The notes: generated by a model from the sequence alone, not told the origin. Counted from the first letter of the stretch, positions 53,527 through 62,290 are shown. The stretch: DNA of 64,000 nucleotides from Pseudomonas baetica (GCF_002813455.1 NZ_PHHE01000001.1:3771001-3835000), one strand, 5' to 3'. Translations and numbers: made by a program.

Positions 53527-53928
53527 TCAGGCCTTGGATCTGCTCTTGGGAGAGGACTTGCCGGATCGCTTTTTTACGACAGAAACACCGAAGTCGTTCT
53601 TCAAAACATCAACGACGGCTTCGAAAAACTGAGCTTTCTGGTTGGCTTGGGCAAGCTTTTCTTCAAGCTCTTTGATTCGCTGTTCGGGTGTCAGCGGTTT
53701 ATCGGGCTTATCCATGGAACGGGGTCTCTTGGAGCGAATGGACGCGCCTTGACTCCAGTCCTGCCGACCATGCCTGCGTAACCAGTTCAGTACGGTCGTT
53801 TTACCCTGAATGCCATAACGCTCTTGAGCCTCTTTATAACTCAGCTCACCTTTTTCGACTTGATCGACGACCGACAATTTAAAGGTCAGCGTGTAATCAC
53901 GCTGACTGCGCCTTTCTCCCGTATTCAT
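53527..53928 (-). CDS. IS3-family OrfA (DNA-binding helix-turn-helix protein)
   Basis: The 133-aa protein starts MNTGERRSQRDYTLTFKLSV and contains an HTH_28-type helix-turn-helix (YKEAQERYGIQGKTTVLNWL, ~31-50). A leucine-zipper-like coiled coil follows (EQRIKELEEKLAQANQKAQF, ~83-102). OrfA binds the terminal repeats and represses or aids transposition. Near its end, at VVKKR, ribosomes can shift into the orfB frame. It starts just inside the right inverted repeat, the usual layout. Confidence 0.93.
   Translation of the reverse strand: MNTGERRSQRDYTLTFKLSVVDQVEKGELSYKEAQERYGIQGKTTVLNWLRRHGRQDWSQGASIRSKRPRSMDKPDKPLTPEQRIKELEEKLAQANQKAQFFEAVVDVLKNDFGVSVVKKRSGKSSPKSRSKA
53569..53575 (-). promoter_or_regulatory. 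Programmed -1 frameshift site (A6G) of the IS element
   Basis: The minus strand reads GTAAAAAAGCG: the slippery heptamer A AAA AAG in the orfA frame. Shifting back one base gives an uninterrupted reading (AIRQVLSQEQIQGLSISRAC) into OrfB, with no stop between. This is the classical IS3-family way to make the OrfAB transposase. Confidence 0.88.
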
Positions 53929-53989
53929 TACTCCCTCCTGAGAATGGGTCAGAAGGTGTAAACCTTATTCAGGACGGGACACGTGCATG

Positions 53990-54018
53990 AAAAAGGGAGC
54001 CCGAAGGCTCCCTTTTTT
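53990..54018. terminator. Terminator of serA, adjacent to the IS target site
   Basis: AAAAAGGGAGC/GCTCCCTTTTTT form a near-perfect stem with a CCGAAG loop and A/T tracts on both sides, so it works in both directions. It begins 6 bp outside the IS target duplication and 17 bp beyond the serA stop. Confidence 0.9.
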
Positions 54019-54034
54019 GTCGCTCAGCGTGCGA

Positions 54035-55264
54035 TCAGAACAACACACGGCTACGGATAGTGCCGTTGATGTGCTGCAGCTTCTCTTGCGCCAGGTCCGA
54101 GTACTCGGCGTCGACGTCGATCACCACGTAGCCAACCTTCTCGTTGGTCTGCAGGAACTGACCGGAGATGTTGATGCCGTTTTCGGCGAAGACCTTGTTG
54201 ATCTCGCTCATCACACCCGGGATGTTCTCGTGGATGTGCAGCAGACGGTGCTTGCCAGGGTGAGCGGGCAGCGCCACTTCCGGGAAGTTGACCGACGAAA
54301 CGGAAGTACCGTTGTCGCTGTACTTGACCAGTTTTTCCGCCACTTCCAGACCGATGTTGGCTTGCGCTTCGGCAGTCGAACCACCGATGTGCGGGGTCAG
54401 GATCACGTTGTCCAGGCCACGCAGCGGGCTTTCGAACTCTTCGTCGTTGGAGCGTGGCTCCACCGGGAATACGTCGATGGCCGCGCCGATCAGGTGCTTG
54501 TCCTTGATCGCGTCCGCCAGGGCGTCCAGTTCGACCACGGTGCCGCGCGCCGCGTTGATCAGGATGCCGCCCTTCTTGATGGCGCGGATTTCCTTCTCGC
54601 CGATCATCCACTGGGTCGCAGCGGTTTCCGGAACGTGCAGGGTGACGATGTCGGACATGCCCAGCAGCTCGTTCAGGTTACCGACCTGAGTGGCGTTGCC
54701 CAGCGGCAGCTTGGTCACGGTGTCATAGAAGAACACCTGCATGCCCAGTCCTTCAGCCAGAACCGACAACTGAGTACCGATCGAGCCGTAGCCAACGATG
54801 CCGAGTTTCTTGCCACGGATCTCGAAAGAGTTGGCCGCGGACTTGATCCAGCCGCCACGGTGGCAGGAAGCGTTTTTCTCAGGGATGCCGCGCAGCAGCA
54901 GGATGGCTTCGGCCAGTACCAGCTCAGCCACGGAACGGGTGTTGGAGTACGGCGCGTTGAACACGGCGATACCGCGCTCGCGGGCAGCACTGAGGTCAAC
55001 CTGGTTGGTGCCGATGCAGAAACAGCCGACCGCTACCAGCTTCTTCGCGTGATCGAAGATCTCTTCGGTCAGTTGGGTGCGCGAACGAATGCCGATGAAG
55101 TGAGCGTCAGCGATCTTTTCCTTGAGCTGGGCTTCCGGCAAGGAACCTGTCAGGTATTCGATGCTGGTGTAGCCCGCCGCCTTGAGGACGTCGACAGCCG
55201 ATTGGTGGACGCCTTCGAGAAGAAGGAACTTGATCTTGCTCTTATCGAGAGAAGTCTTGCTCAT
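54035..55264 (-). CDS. serA: D-3-phosphoglycerate dehydrogenase
   Basis: I start at ATG 55264 (MSKTSLDKSKIKFLLLEGVH), giving 409 aa, one less than E. coli SerA. The NAD-binding motif GIVGYGSIGTQLSVLAEGLG is at ~155-174. The catalytic residues Arg240, Glu269 and His292 (TPHIGGST) are in the same positions as E. coli. A C-terminal ACT domain (~335-409) for serine feedback is present. It catalyses the first step of serine synthesis; in pseudomonads this reaction is driven by concomitant reduction of 2-oxoglutarate to D-2-hydroxyglutarate. The divergent neighbour encodes the enzyme that recycles that product. Confidence 0.97.
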   Translation of the reverse strand: MSKTSLDKSKIKFLLLEGVHQSAVDVLKAAGYTSIEYLTGSLPEAQLKEKIADAHFIGIRSRTQLTEEIFDHAKKLVAVGCFCIGTNQVDLSAARERGIAVFNAPYSNTRSVAELVLAEAILLLRGIPEKNASCHRGGWIKSAANSFEIRGKKLGIVGYGSIGTQLSVLAEGLGMQVFFYDTVTKLPLGNATQVGNLNELLGMSDIVTLHVPETAATQWMIGEKEIRAIKKGGILINAARGTVVELDALADAIKDKHLIGAAIDVFPVEPRSNDEEFESPLRGLDNVILTPHIGGSTAEAQANIGLEVAEKLVKYSDNGTSVSSVNFPEVALPAHPGKHRLLHIHENIPGVMSEINKVFAENGINISGQFLQTNEKVGYVVIDVDAEYSDLAQEKLQHINGTIRSRVLF

Positions 55265-55356
55265 CTGCGTAAACCTGTATCCCGGAGAAAAATGGCAGGA
55301 AATGGTCAACAGACATTGACCTGGACGGCAAGAAAGCCGTCGCCGCAGAACTGGCC

Positions 55357-55386
55357 TTGGGCACTGGCCTGCGGGGTCGGTATGCT
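55357..55386 (+). promoter_or_regulatory. Candidate promoter of the D-2-hydroxyglutarate dehydrogenase gene
   Basis: TTGGGC (55357-55362) and TATGCT (55381-55386) are spaced by 18 bp in the serA-dehydrogenase intergenic region. The match to sigma70 is moderate. Confidence 0.35.
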
Positions 55387-55468
55387 AGCATAGCCGCCCC
55401 GCTAAACACTCATTCCTGCGACGTGAAGCGTTCTCAGGATGACCATGAATTGTTCGAGAGTTCTGTCG

Positions 55469-56863
55469 ATGACCAATCCTGCCCTGATTGATGAACTGAA
55501 GACCCTGGTCGAGCCTGGCAAGGTCCTGACCGACGCCGACTCCCTGAACACGTATGGCAAGGATTGGACCAAGCACTTCGCCCCGGCCCCGACGGCCATC
55601 GTGTTCCCCAAGACCATCGAACAAGTGCAGGCCATCGTCCGTTGGGCCAACGCGCACAAGGTCGCGCTGGTGCCCTCGGGCGGGCGCACCGGGTTGTCCG
55701 CCGCCGCGGTGGCCGCCAATGGCGAAGTGGTCGTGTCGTTCGACTACATGAACCAGATTCTCGACGTGAACCTCACTGACCGTACCGCTGTTTGCCAGCC
55801 GGGCGTAGTCACTGAGCATTTGCAGAACGTCGCCGAAGAAAAAGGCTTGTACTACCCAGTGGATTTCGCTTCCGCCGGATCGAGTCAGATTGGCGGCAAT
55901 ATCGGCACCAATGCCGGCGGAATCAAGGTTATTCGCTATGGCATGACCCGCAACTGGGTCGCGGGCATGAAAGTCGTCACCGGCAAGGGCGATGTGCTGG
56001 AGCTGAACAAGGACCTGATCAAGAACGCCACCGGTTACGACCTGCGGCAATTATTCATCGGCGCCGAAGGCACCCTCGGTTTTGTCGTCGAAGCGACCAT
56101 GCGCCTGGATCGCGCGCCGAAAAACCTCACCGCGATGGTCCTTGGTACCGCCGATTTCGACTCGATCATGCCGGTACTGCACGCCTTCCAGGGCAAGCTC
56201 GACCTGACCGCGTTCGAATTCTTTTCTGACAAAGCCCTGGCCAAAGTCATGGGCCGTGGCGACGTGCCGGCGCCGTTCGAGACCGACTGCCCGTTCTACG
56301 CACTGCTGGAATTCGAAGCGACCACTGAAGAAGTGGCCAACAGCGCGCTGGAAACCTTCGAACACTGCGTCGAGCAGGGCTGGGTGCTGGACGGTGTGAT
56401 GAGCCAGAGCGAAACCCAGTTGCAGAACCTGTGGAAACTGCGCGAGTACATCTCCGAGACCATCTCGCACTGGACGCCGTACAAAAACGATATCTCGGTG
56501 ACCGTGTCGAAAGTGCCTGCGTTCCTGAAGGAAATCGACGCGATCGTCGGCGAGCACTATCCCGACTTCGAAATCGTCTGGTTCGGCCACATCGGCGACG
56601 GCAATCTGCACCTGAACATCCTCAAGCCGGAAAACCTGAGCAAGGACGAGTTCTTCGCCAAGTGCGCCACCGTCAACAAGTGGGTGTTCGAAACCGTTGA
56701 GAAGTACAACGGTTCGATTTCCGCCGAACACGGCGTGGGCATGACCAAGCGCGATTACTTGACCTACAGCCGTTCGCCGGTTGAGATCGAATACATGAAA
56801 GCGGTCAAAGCGGTGTTCGACCCGAACGGCATCATGAACCCGGGCAAGATCTTCGCGGTTTGA
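55469..56863 (+). CDS. FAD-linked D-2-hydroxyglutarate dehydrogenase
   Basis: I choose ATG 55469 (MTNPALIDELKTLVEPGKVL), giving 464 aa; an ATG 30 bp upstream is in frame but less conserved-looking. The protein has an FAD-binding PCMH domain (~35-215; VPSGGRTGLSAAAVAANGEV, IGGNIGTNAGGIKVIRYG) and a C-terminal FAD-oxidase domain with the metal motif HIGDGNLHLN and the SAEHGVGMTKR tail. It oxidises D-2-hydroxyglutarate to 2-oxoglutarate. In P. stutzeri this enzyme is functionally coupled to SerA, and the divergent serA here matches that pairing. The generic alternative name is FAD-binding oxidase/D-lactate dehydrogenase-like. Confidence 0.88.
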   Translation: MTNPALIDELKTLVEPGKVLTDADSLNTYGKDWTKHFAPAPTAIVFPKTIEQVQAIVRWANAHKVALVPSGGRTGLSAAAVAANGEVVVSFDYMNQILDVNLTDRTAVCQPGVVTEHLQNVAEEKGLYYPVDFASAGSSQIGGNIGTNAGGIKVIRYGMTRNWVAGMKVVTGKGDVLELNKDLIKNATGYDLRQLFIGAEGTLGFVVEATMRLDRAPKNLTAMVLGTADFDSIMPVLHAFQGKLDLTAFEFFSDKALAKVMGRGDVPAPFETDCPFYALLEFEATTEEVANSALETFEHCVEQGWVLDGVMSQSETQLQNLWKLREYISETISHWTPYKNDISVTVSKVPAFLKEIDAIVGEHYPDFEIVWFGHIGDGNLHLNILKPENLSKDEFFAKCATVNKWVFETVEKYNGSISAEHGVGMTKRDYLTYSRSPVEIEYMKAVKAVFDPNGIMNPGKIFAV

Positions 56864-56904
56864 TCTGTAATTCTTGATGAATCAATGAAGGCAGGAGTCG
56901 GTAA

Positions 56905-57570
56905 ATGAGCTATCAGCACCAGTACGTCGACGGCACGCGCATTCACTTCCCGATCGGGAAAGTCGTGTGCATTGGCCGTAATTACGCCGAACACGCCAAG
57001 GAACTGGACAATCCGGTGCCTACCGAACCGCTGCTGTTCATCAAACCGGGCAGTTGCGTGGTGCCGCTGGAAGGTGGTTTCAGCATTCCGACCGAGCGCG
57101 GCTCGGTGCATTACGAAGCGGAAATTGCCGTGTTGATCGGCAAGCCGCTGTCGACCAAGCCAAGCCGTGAAGAAGTGCTCGACGCGATCTCCGGTTTCGC
57201 CCCGGCGCTGGACCTGACCTTGCGCGACAAACAGGCCGAGCTGAAAGCCAAGGGCCTGCCGTGGGAAATCGCCAAGTCGTTCGACGGCGCGGCAGTGCTG
57301 GCACCGTTCGTGGTCGGCAGCACCTTCGCTGACCTGACCGACATCGGCATTCGCCTGACCATCAACGGCGAAGTGCGTCAGGACGGTAACAGCAGCGCAA
57401 TGCTCAACCCGATCGTGCCGATGATCCAGCACATGGCCGGCTGCTTCTCGCTGCAGGCCGGTGACGTGATCCTCACCGGCACGCCAGTGGGCGTCGGCCC
57501 GCTGAACGTCGGCGACGACATCGTGCTGGAACTGGTCGGCGCCAGCAGCTTCAACAGCAGCGTGCGCTAA
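56905..57570 (+). CDS. Fumarylacetoacetate hydrolase (FAH)-family protein
   Basis: The 221-aa single-domain FAH protein contains VVCIGRNYAEHAKELDNPVP (~22-41), EAEIAVLIGKPL (metal ligand Glu in HYEAEIAVL) and DVILTGTPVGVGPL. It resembles YcgM/acylpyruvase-type enzymes (FAHD1 family), which cleave acylpyruvates or decarboxylate oxaloacetate. It starts 41 bp after the D-2-hydroxyglutarate dehydrogenase gene, so both are probably co-transcribed. Exact substrate unknown. Confidence 0.88.
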   Translation: MSYQHQYVDGTRIHFPIGKVVCIGRNYAEHAKELDNPVPTEPLLFIKPGSCVVPLEGGFSIPTERGSVHYEAEIAVLIGKPLSTKPSREEVLDAISGFAPALDLTLRDKQAELKAKGLPWEIAKSFDGAAVLAPFVVGSTFADLTDIGIRLTINGEVRQDGNSSAMLNPIVPMIQHMAGCFSLQAGDVILTGTPVGVGPLNVGDDIVLELVGASSFNSSVR

Positions 57571-57589
57571 CCGCAACACTGCAACACCC

Positions 57590-57680
57590 TGTGGGAGCGA
57601 GCCTGCTCGCGAATGCGTCAGATCTGTCGACATCATCGTTGCCTGACACAATGCTTTCGCGAGCACGTTCGCTCCCACAA
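57590..57680. repeat. REPIN with a mutated right arm
   Basis: The left arm CTGTGGGAGCGAGCCTGCTC is standard. The right arm reads TTCGCGAGCACGTTCGCTCC, where ACGTTC replaces the usual AGGCTC. The ~45-base spacer contains a TGTCGAC segment. Confidence 0.85.
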
Positions 57681-57837
57681 TGGTTGTGGGTGACCTGAAG
57701 ATTGGGGACAGCACACGGCAATCGCGCCATTTGCCGTTTTTTTCACATCCTGTCTGGATAATTTCCGCAATTCTGGCGTCTTAGTCCGCCTCTTTATGCT
57801 ATTACCCATAGCCTGAATTTTCGGAACGCGTCCCTCG

Positions 57838-58761
57838 ATGTCATCTCAAACTCAGCTCAAATCCCCACGCCGCTCACGCTTCGCCATGCGTTGGTATTCC
57901 TGGCTGTTGCTGGCGATCGCCGCTGCTTACGGTCTGGCGTACGCCATGCACTGGGACGACCGCGGCGTACTGTGGGTGCTGGAGCGTTTCGAGAGTACGG
58001 CTGAGCAGAGCGAAAGCGTGTGGTTGCCGGACTATCGCGTGGTGATCGATGCCAAAGTGCTACCGGGCATGGAAAAAGACGAAGCTTCGGACCTGGCGTA
58101 CAACCCGCAGACCAAAACCCTGTTTTCGGTGATGGGCAAGAATCCGTTCCTGGTCGAGCTGACCCTGCAAGGCGATGTGTTGCGCAAGATGCCTCTGGTG
58201 GGCTGGAGCAATCCGGAAGGCCTGACGGTCATGGAAAACGGCCTGATGGCGATCGTCGATGAGCGTGAACACATACTGTCGATCGTCAAAGTCGATGCCG
58301 ATACCCGCGAACTCAATATCACTCATTTCCCTAAATACGACCTCGGCCCGTCGAAAGACCAGAACAAGGCATTCGAAGCCATCGCCTGGGACTCGCGCAA
58401 TCAGCAACTGTGGCTGGGCGAGGAGCGGCCAGCGGCGCTGTTTACCTGGAAAAGCGACGGCAGCCAGACTCTCAAGGGTGACAAGCAGAAACTGGCCAGC
58501 GATGAGCTGGATATCCGCAATCTCTCGGCGTTGGCAATCGATCCGCGCACCGGCCACACGCTGGTGCTGTCTGCCGATTCGCATCTGCTGCTAGAGCTGG
58601 ACGAGAAAGGCGAGCAAGTCAGCTTCATGACCTTGCTCGGCGGTTTCAATGGCCTGAAGAAAACCATTCCCCGCGCCGAAGGCGTGACCATGGACGAGGC
58701 GGGCACGTTGTATATGGTCAGCGAACCGAACCTGTTCTATCGCTTCGAAAAACAGAAATAG
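57838..58761 (+). CDS. SdiA-regulated domain protein, first tandem copy
   Basis: The 307-aa protein has an N-terminal membrane anchor (WYSWLLLAIAAAYGLAYAMH, ~19-38). A beta-propeller-like SdiA-regulated domain follows, with DYRVVIDAKVLPGMEKDEAS, LAYNPQTKTLFSVMGKNPFL and the C-terminal TMDEAGTLYMVSEPNLFYRF. It is likely exported and anchored to the inner membrane. The family was named after an SdiA-controlled E. coli gene; its biochemical role is not known. It is followed 127 bp later by a paralogue with the same layout. Confidence 0.85.
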   Translation: MSSQTQLKSPRRSRFAMRWYSWLLLAIAAAYGLAYAMHWDDRGVLWVLERFESTAEQSESVWLPDYRVVIDAKVLPGMEKDEASDLAYNPQTKTLFSVMGKNPFLVELTLQGDVLRKMPLVGWSNPEGLTVMENGLMAIVDEREHILSIVKVDADTRELNITHFPKYDLGPSKDQNKAFEAIAWDSRNQQLWLGEERPAALFTWKSDGSQTLKGDKQKLASDELDIRNLSALAIDPRTGHTLVLSADSHLLLELDEKGEQVSFMTLLGGFNGLKKTIPRAEGVTMDEAGTLYMVSEPNLFYRFEKQK

Positions 58762-58888
58762 CAGCCTTTATCGATTCCAATGGAGCTGCCGCAAGGGTTG
58801 TCTTGTGGTTTGAGGCTACTGGCCATTAAGCTTCAATTCAGACGGGCGTGATATTTCATCCGCCTGTTTTGATTCCGAGCCTGCCCGA

Positions 58889-59806
58889 ATGCGTCGACTT
58901 GCCCGCCCCAAGCCTCTGTTTGTCATCCTCTCAGTGATTGCCTTGATCATGCTGATCGCGATTGGCCAATACATGCGCCTGTTCGAGCGCGCCTGGTTCA
59001 ACCTGCACGTCCTGTGGCAGCCGTTGAGCAGTGAGGCCATCGACCTGGATCAGTATCGGGTGGCGATTGAAGCGCGAGTCATCGAAGGCTTGAACGACGA
59101 TGTCTCGGCCTTGACCTACGATCCCGTGCGTAAAAGCCTGTTCACCGTCACCAACAAGAATGCCGAACTGGTCGAGCTGTCGCTGGAAGGCAAGATCCTG
59201 CGCCGTATTGCCTTGATTGGTTTCGGTGATCCGGAGGCAGTGGAGTTCATCAGTGCTGACACTTACGTGGTGACTGACGAGCGTCAGCAGCGCCTGATCA
59301 AGATTCATCTGGAGAAAGACACCACTTTCCTCGACGCGGCGGACGCCGAGCAAATGACCCTGGGCGTGCACCTGAGCGGCAACAAAGGCTTCGAAGGGTT
59401 GGCATATGACTCGGTGGGCAAACGCCTGTTCGTGGCGAAAGAGCGCGATCCGATGCTGATCTACGAAGTACACGGTTTCCCGCACTTCAACCCGGAAAAG
59501 TCCTACGCGGTGCACGTGATCAACAACCCTAAACGTGATGCCGGGATGTTTGTGCGTGACCTGTCGAGCCTGCAATACGACGAGCGCAGTGGGCATTTGC
59601 TGGCGCTGTCGGATGAATCGCGGCTGATTCTGGAGCTGGATGTGGACGGGCGCCCGTTGAGCACGATGTCCTTGAGCAAGGGCCGGCAAGGCTTGCAGAA
59701 AACCGTGCCGCAGGCGGAAGGCATTGCGATGGATGATGACGGGACGTTGTATCTGGTGAGTGAGCCGAACCTGTTTTACGCCTTCAAAAAGCCTGCGCAA
59801 CCTTAA
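58889..59806 (+). CDS. SdiA-regulated domain protein, second tandem copy
   Basis: The 305-aa protein parallels its upstream neighbour. It has an N-terminal helix (LFVILSVIALIMLIAIGQYM, ~10-29), then DQYRVAIEARVIEGLNDDVS, LTYDPVRKSLFTVTNKNAEL, GNKGFEGLAYDSVGKRLFVA and the near-identical end GIAMDDDGTLYLVSEPNLFY. The two copies differ over most residues, so the duplication is old. Function unknown. A REPIN follows. Confidence 0.85.
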   Translation: MRRLARPKPLFVILSVIALIMLIAIGQYMRLFERAWFNLHVLWQPLSSEAIDLDQYRVAIEARVIEGLNDDVSALTYDPVRKSLFTVTNKNAELVELSLEGKILRRIALIGFGDPEAVEFISADTYVVTDERQQRLIKIHLEKDTTFLDAADAEQMTLGVHLSGNKGFEGLAYDSVGKRLFVAKERDPMLIYEVHGFPHFNPEKSYAVHVINNPKRDAGMFVRDLSSLQYDERSGHLLALSDESRLILELDVDGRPLSTMSLSKGRQGLQKTVPQAEGIAMDDDGTLYLVSEPNLFYAFKKPAQP

Positions 59807-59822
59807 CCCACACCACAAAACA

Positions 59823-59914
59823 CTGTGGGAGCGAGCCTGCTCGCGAAGGCGTCGTGTCAGCCAATGAAGATGTTGGCTGAACTGGCGCTTTCGCGAGCAG
59901 GCTCGCTCCCACAG
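59823..59914. repeat. REPIN after the SdiA-regulated pair
   Basis: Arms CTGTGGGAGCGAGCCTGCTC and complement flank a ~40-base spacer containing the small inverted pair TCAGCCAA/TTGGCTGA. Confidence 0.9.
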
Positions 59915-59952
59915 GTTTATTCGTCTGCCCACAAATATGTGGGTGACTGGGC

Positions 59953-60627
59953 TTACTCAGCCTTAAGGGTTTTCACGCCTTCGCTGGTACCCAGCAACAG
60001 CAGATCCGCCGGACGCGCGGCGAACAAACCGTTGGTGACCACGCCGACAATCGCGTTGATCTGTGCTTCCAGCTCCACCGGGTTGGTGATCTGCATATTG
60101 AACACGTCGAGGATGATGTTGCCGTTGTCGGTCAGTACACCTTCGCGGTACACCGGGTCGCCGCCCAGTTTCACCAGTTCGCGCGCGACGTGGCTGCGGG
60201 CCATCGGGATCACTTCGACCGGCAGCGGGAACTCGCCCAGCACCGGCACCAGTTTGCTCGCGTCGGCGATGCAGATGAAGGTCTTGGCTACGGCCGCGAC
60301 GATCTTCTCGCGGGTCAGGGCGGCGCCGCCGCCCTTGATCAGGTTCAGGTGCGCGTCGCTTTCGTCGGCGCCGTCGACGTAGAACTCCAGGTCGCTGACG
60401 GTGTTCAGCTCATACACCGGAATCCCGTGGCCCTTCAGGCGCGCGGCGGTGGCTTCGGAACTGGCGACCGCGCCATCGAACGCACCCTTGTGCTGCGCCA
60501 GCGCATCAATGAAGCAGTTGGCGGTGGAGCCGGTGCCGACCCCGACGATGCTTTTGTCGTCGAGTTTCGGAAGGATGAAGTCGACGGCGGCCTGAGCCAC
60601 TGCCTGTTTGAGTTGATCCTGGGTCAT
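59953..60627 (-). CDS. rpiA: Ribose-5-phosphate isomerase A
   Basis: I start at ATG 60627 ([20 protein letters not shown]), giving 224 aa, the typical RpiA size. Motifs include [16 protein letters not shown] (phosphate loop), [15 protein letters not shown], the active site [13 protein letters not shown] (catalytic Asp/Glu) and [15 protein letters not shown] (catalytic Lys). It interconverts ribose-5-phosphate and ribulose-5-phosphate in the pentose phosphate pathway. It is divergent from ilvA, an arrangement kept in pseudomonads and enterics. Confidence 0.97.
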   Translation of the reverse strand: MTQDQLKQAVAQAAVDFILPKLDDKSIVGVGTGSTANCFIDALAQHKGAFDGAVASSEATAARLKGHGIPVYELNTVSDLEFYVDGADESDAHLNLIKGGGAALTREKIVAAVAKTFICIADASKLVPVLGEFPLPVEVIPMARSHVARELVKLGGDPVYREGVLTDNGNIILDVFNMQITNPVELEAQINAIVGVVTNGLFAARPADLLLLGTSEGVKTLKAE

Positions 60628-60775
60628 GCGGGCTCCGGAAGCGGGCAAGGTAAGAACGGAAAGGCCGGCATTATAGCCTCAAGCCGGGTTAAAACCTCTG
60701 CAATCGTGTGGTCGTACGGGCAAAAGCCGGGTTAGACTCCTTGGCCCTGCCCAACCCGCTCAGTGATGCTTTCCG

Positions 60776-62290
60776 ATGCTCGAACAGTACGTCAAAAAGA
60801 TCCTCACCTCGCGCGTTTATGACGTTGCCGTAGAAACCCCGCTGCAGAACGCTCGCCAGCTCTCCGAGCGGCTGGGCAATGACATCTGGCTCAAGCGCGA
60901 AGACTTGCAGCCAGTGTTCTCGTTCAAGATTCGCGGCGCCTACAACAAGTTGACCCAACTGACCGAAGAAGAGCGCGCCCGTGGCGTGGTCACCGCTTCG
61001 GCGGGCAACCATGCGCAGGGGCTGGCCCTGGCGGCGAAAGTGCTGGGTGTCAAAGCGACTATCGTGATGCCCAAGACCACCCCGGAAATCAAGGTCGAAG
61101 GCGTGCGCTCGCGCGGCGGCAAAGTGGTGCTGCACGGTGACTCCTTCCCCGAAGCGCTGGCCTACTCGCTGAAACTGGTCGACGAAAAAGGCTACGTCTA
61201 CATCCACCCCTACGACGATCCGCACACCATTGCCGGGCAGGGCACCGTGGCGATGGAGATTCTGCGTCAGCACCCGCAGCCGCTGGACGCGATTTTCGTG
61301 CCGGTTGGCGGTGGCGGTCTGATCGCCGGCATCGCTGCATACGTTAAGTACTTGCGTCCGGACATCAAAGTCATCGGCGTCGAGCCCGACGACTCCAACT
61401 GCCTGCAAGCCGCCATGGCCGCGGGTGAGCGCGTGGTGCTGCCGACCGTAGGCATCTTCGCCGACGGTGTGGCGGTGGCGCAGATCGGCCAGCACACCTT
61501 CGATATCTGCAAAGACTACGTCGATGAAGTGATCACCGTCAGTACCGACGAGATCTGCGCGGCAATCAAGGATATCTACGATGATACCCGCTCGATCACC
61601 GAGCCTGCCGGGGCCCTGGGCGTGGCCGGGATCAAGAAGTACGTTGAATTGCGCGGCGTCAGCGGCCAGACCTTCGTCGCCATCGATTCCGGCGCCAACG
61701 TCAACTTCGACCGCCTGCGCCACGTCGCCGAGCGCGCCGAGCTGGGCGAAGGCCGCGAAGCGATCATCGCCGTGACCATCCCCGAGAAGGCCGGCAGCTT
61801 CAAGGCGTTCTGCGAAGCCATCGGCAAACGCCAGATCACTGAATTCAACTATCGCTATAACACCGGTAGCGAAGCGCACATCTTCGTTGGTGTGCAGACC
61901 CACCCGGAAAACGACCCGCGCAGCGCATTGCTGGCGAGCCTGACCGAGCAGGGTTTCCCGGTGCTCGACCTGACCGACAACGAACTGGCCAAGCTGCACA
62001 TCCGCCACATGGTCGGCGGGCGTGCCGCGCAGGTGGTCGATGAAGTGGTGCTGCGCTTCGAGTTCCCTGAGCGGCCTGGGGCGTTGTTCAACTTCCTCAA
62101 CAAACTCGGCGGGCGCTGGAATATCTCGATGTTCCACTACCGCAACCACGGCGCGGCCGATGGCCGAGTGGTCGCGGGCCTGCAAGTGCCACACGACGAA
62201 CGCCATCTGGTACCGGCGGCGCTGGCGGAAATCGGCTACCCGTACTGGGACGAAAGCGACAACCCGGCCTATAAGCTGTTTCTTGGCTGA
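60776..62290 (+). CDS. ilvA: Threonine ammonia-lyase, biosynthetic
   Basis: The 504-aa protein has an N-terminal PLP domain (~1-320) with the Schiff-base Lys51 in SFKIRGAYNK, the SAGNHAQGLALAA substrate loop and the VPVGGGGLIAGIA phosphate loop. Two C-terminal ACT-like regulatory domains follow (~330-504; EKAGSFKAFCEAIGKRQITE and ERPGALFNFLNKLGGRWNIS). It deaminates threonine to 2-oxobutanoate for isoleucine synthesis; the double regulatory domain implies isoleucine inhibition and valine activation as in E. coli. Confidence 0.97.
   Translation: MLEQYVKKILTSRVYDVAVETPLQNARQLSERLGNDIWLKREDLQPVFSFKIRGAYNKLTQLTEEERARGVVTASAGNHAQGLALAAKVLGVKATIVMPKTTPEIKVEGVRSRGGKVVLHGDSFPEALAYSLKLVDEKGYVYIHPYDDPHTIAGQGTVAMEILRQHPQPLDAIFVPVGGGGLIAGIAAYVKYLRPDIKVIGVEPDDSNCLQAAMAAGERVVLPTVGIFADGVAVAQIGQHTFDICKDYVDEVITVSTDEICAAIKDIYDDTRSITEPAGALGVAGIKKYVELRGVSGQTFVAIDSGANVNFDRLRHVAERAELGEGREAIIAVTIPEKAGSFKAFCEAIGKRQITEFNYRYNTGSEAHIFVGVQTHPENDPRSALLASLTEQGFPVLDLTDNELAKLHIRHMVGGRAAQVVDEVVLRFEFPERPGALFNFLNKLGGRWNISMFHYRNHGAADGRVVAGLQVPHDERHLVPAALAEIGYPYWDESDNPAYKLFLG

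Larger units (their letters stand above)
52669..53981 (-). mobile_element. Complete IS3-family insertion sequence (1,313 bp)
   Basis: The terminal inverted repeats are 52669-52695 and 53955-53981, 27 bp with 4 mismatches (TGTCTAGTCCTGAAATAGGT against TGTCCCGTCCTGAATAAGGT, both ending TTTACACC). A 3-bp direct repeat CGT flanks the element (52666-52668 and 53982-53984), as expected for IS3-family transposition. orfA and orfB are intact with an A6G slippery site, so the element looks functional. The IS150-like subgroup is likely from OrfA/OrfB features. It inserted between DUF4399 and serA. Confidence 0.95.
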
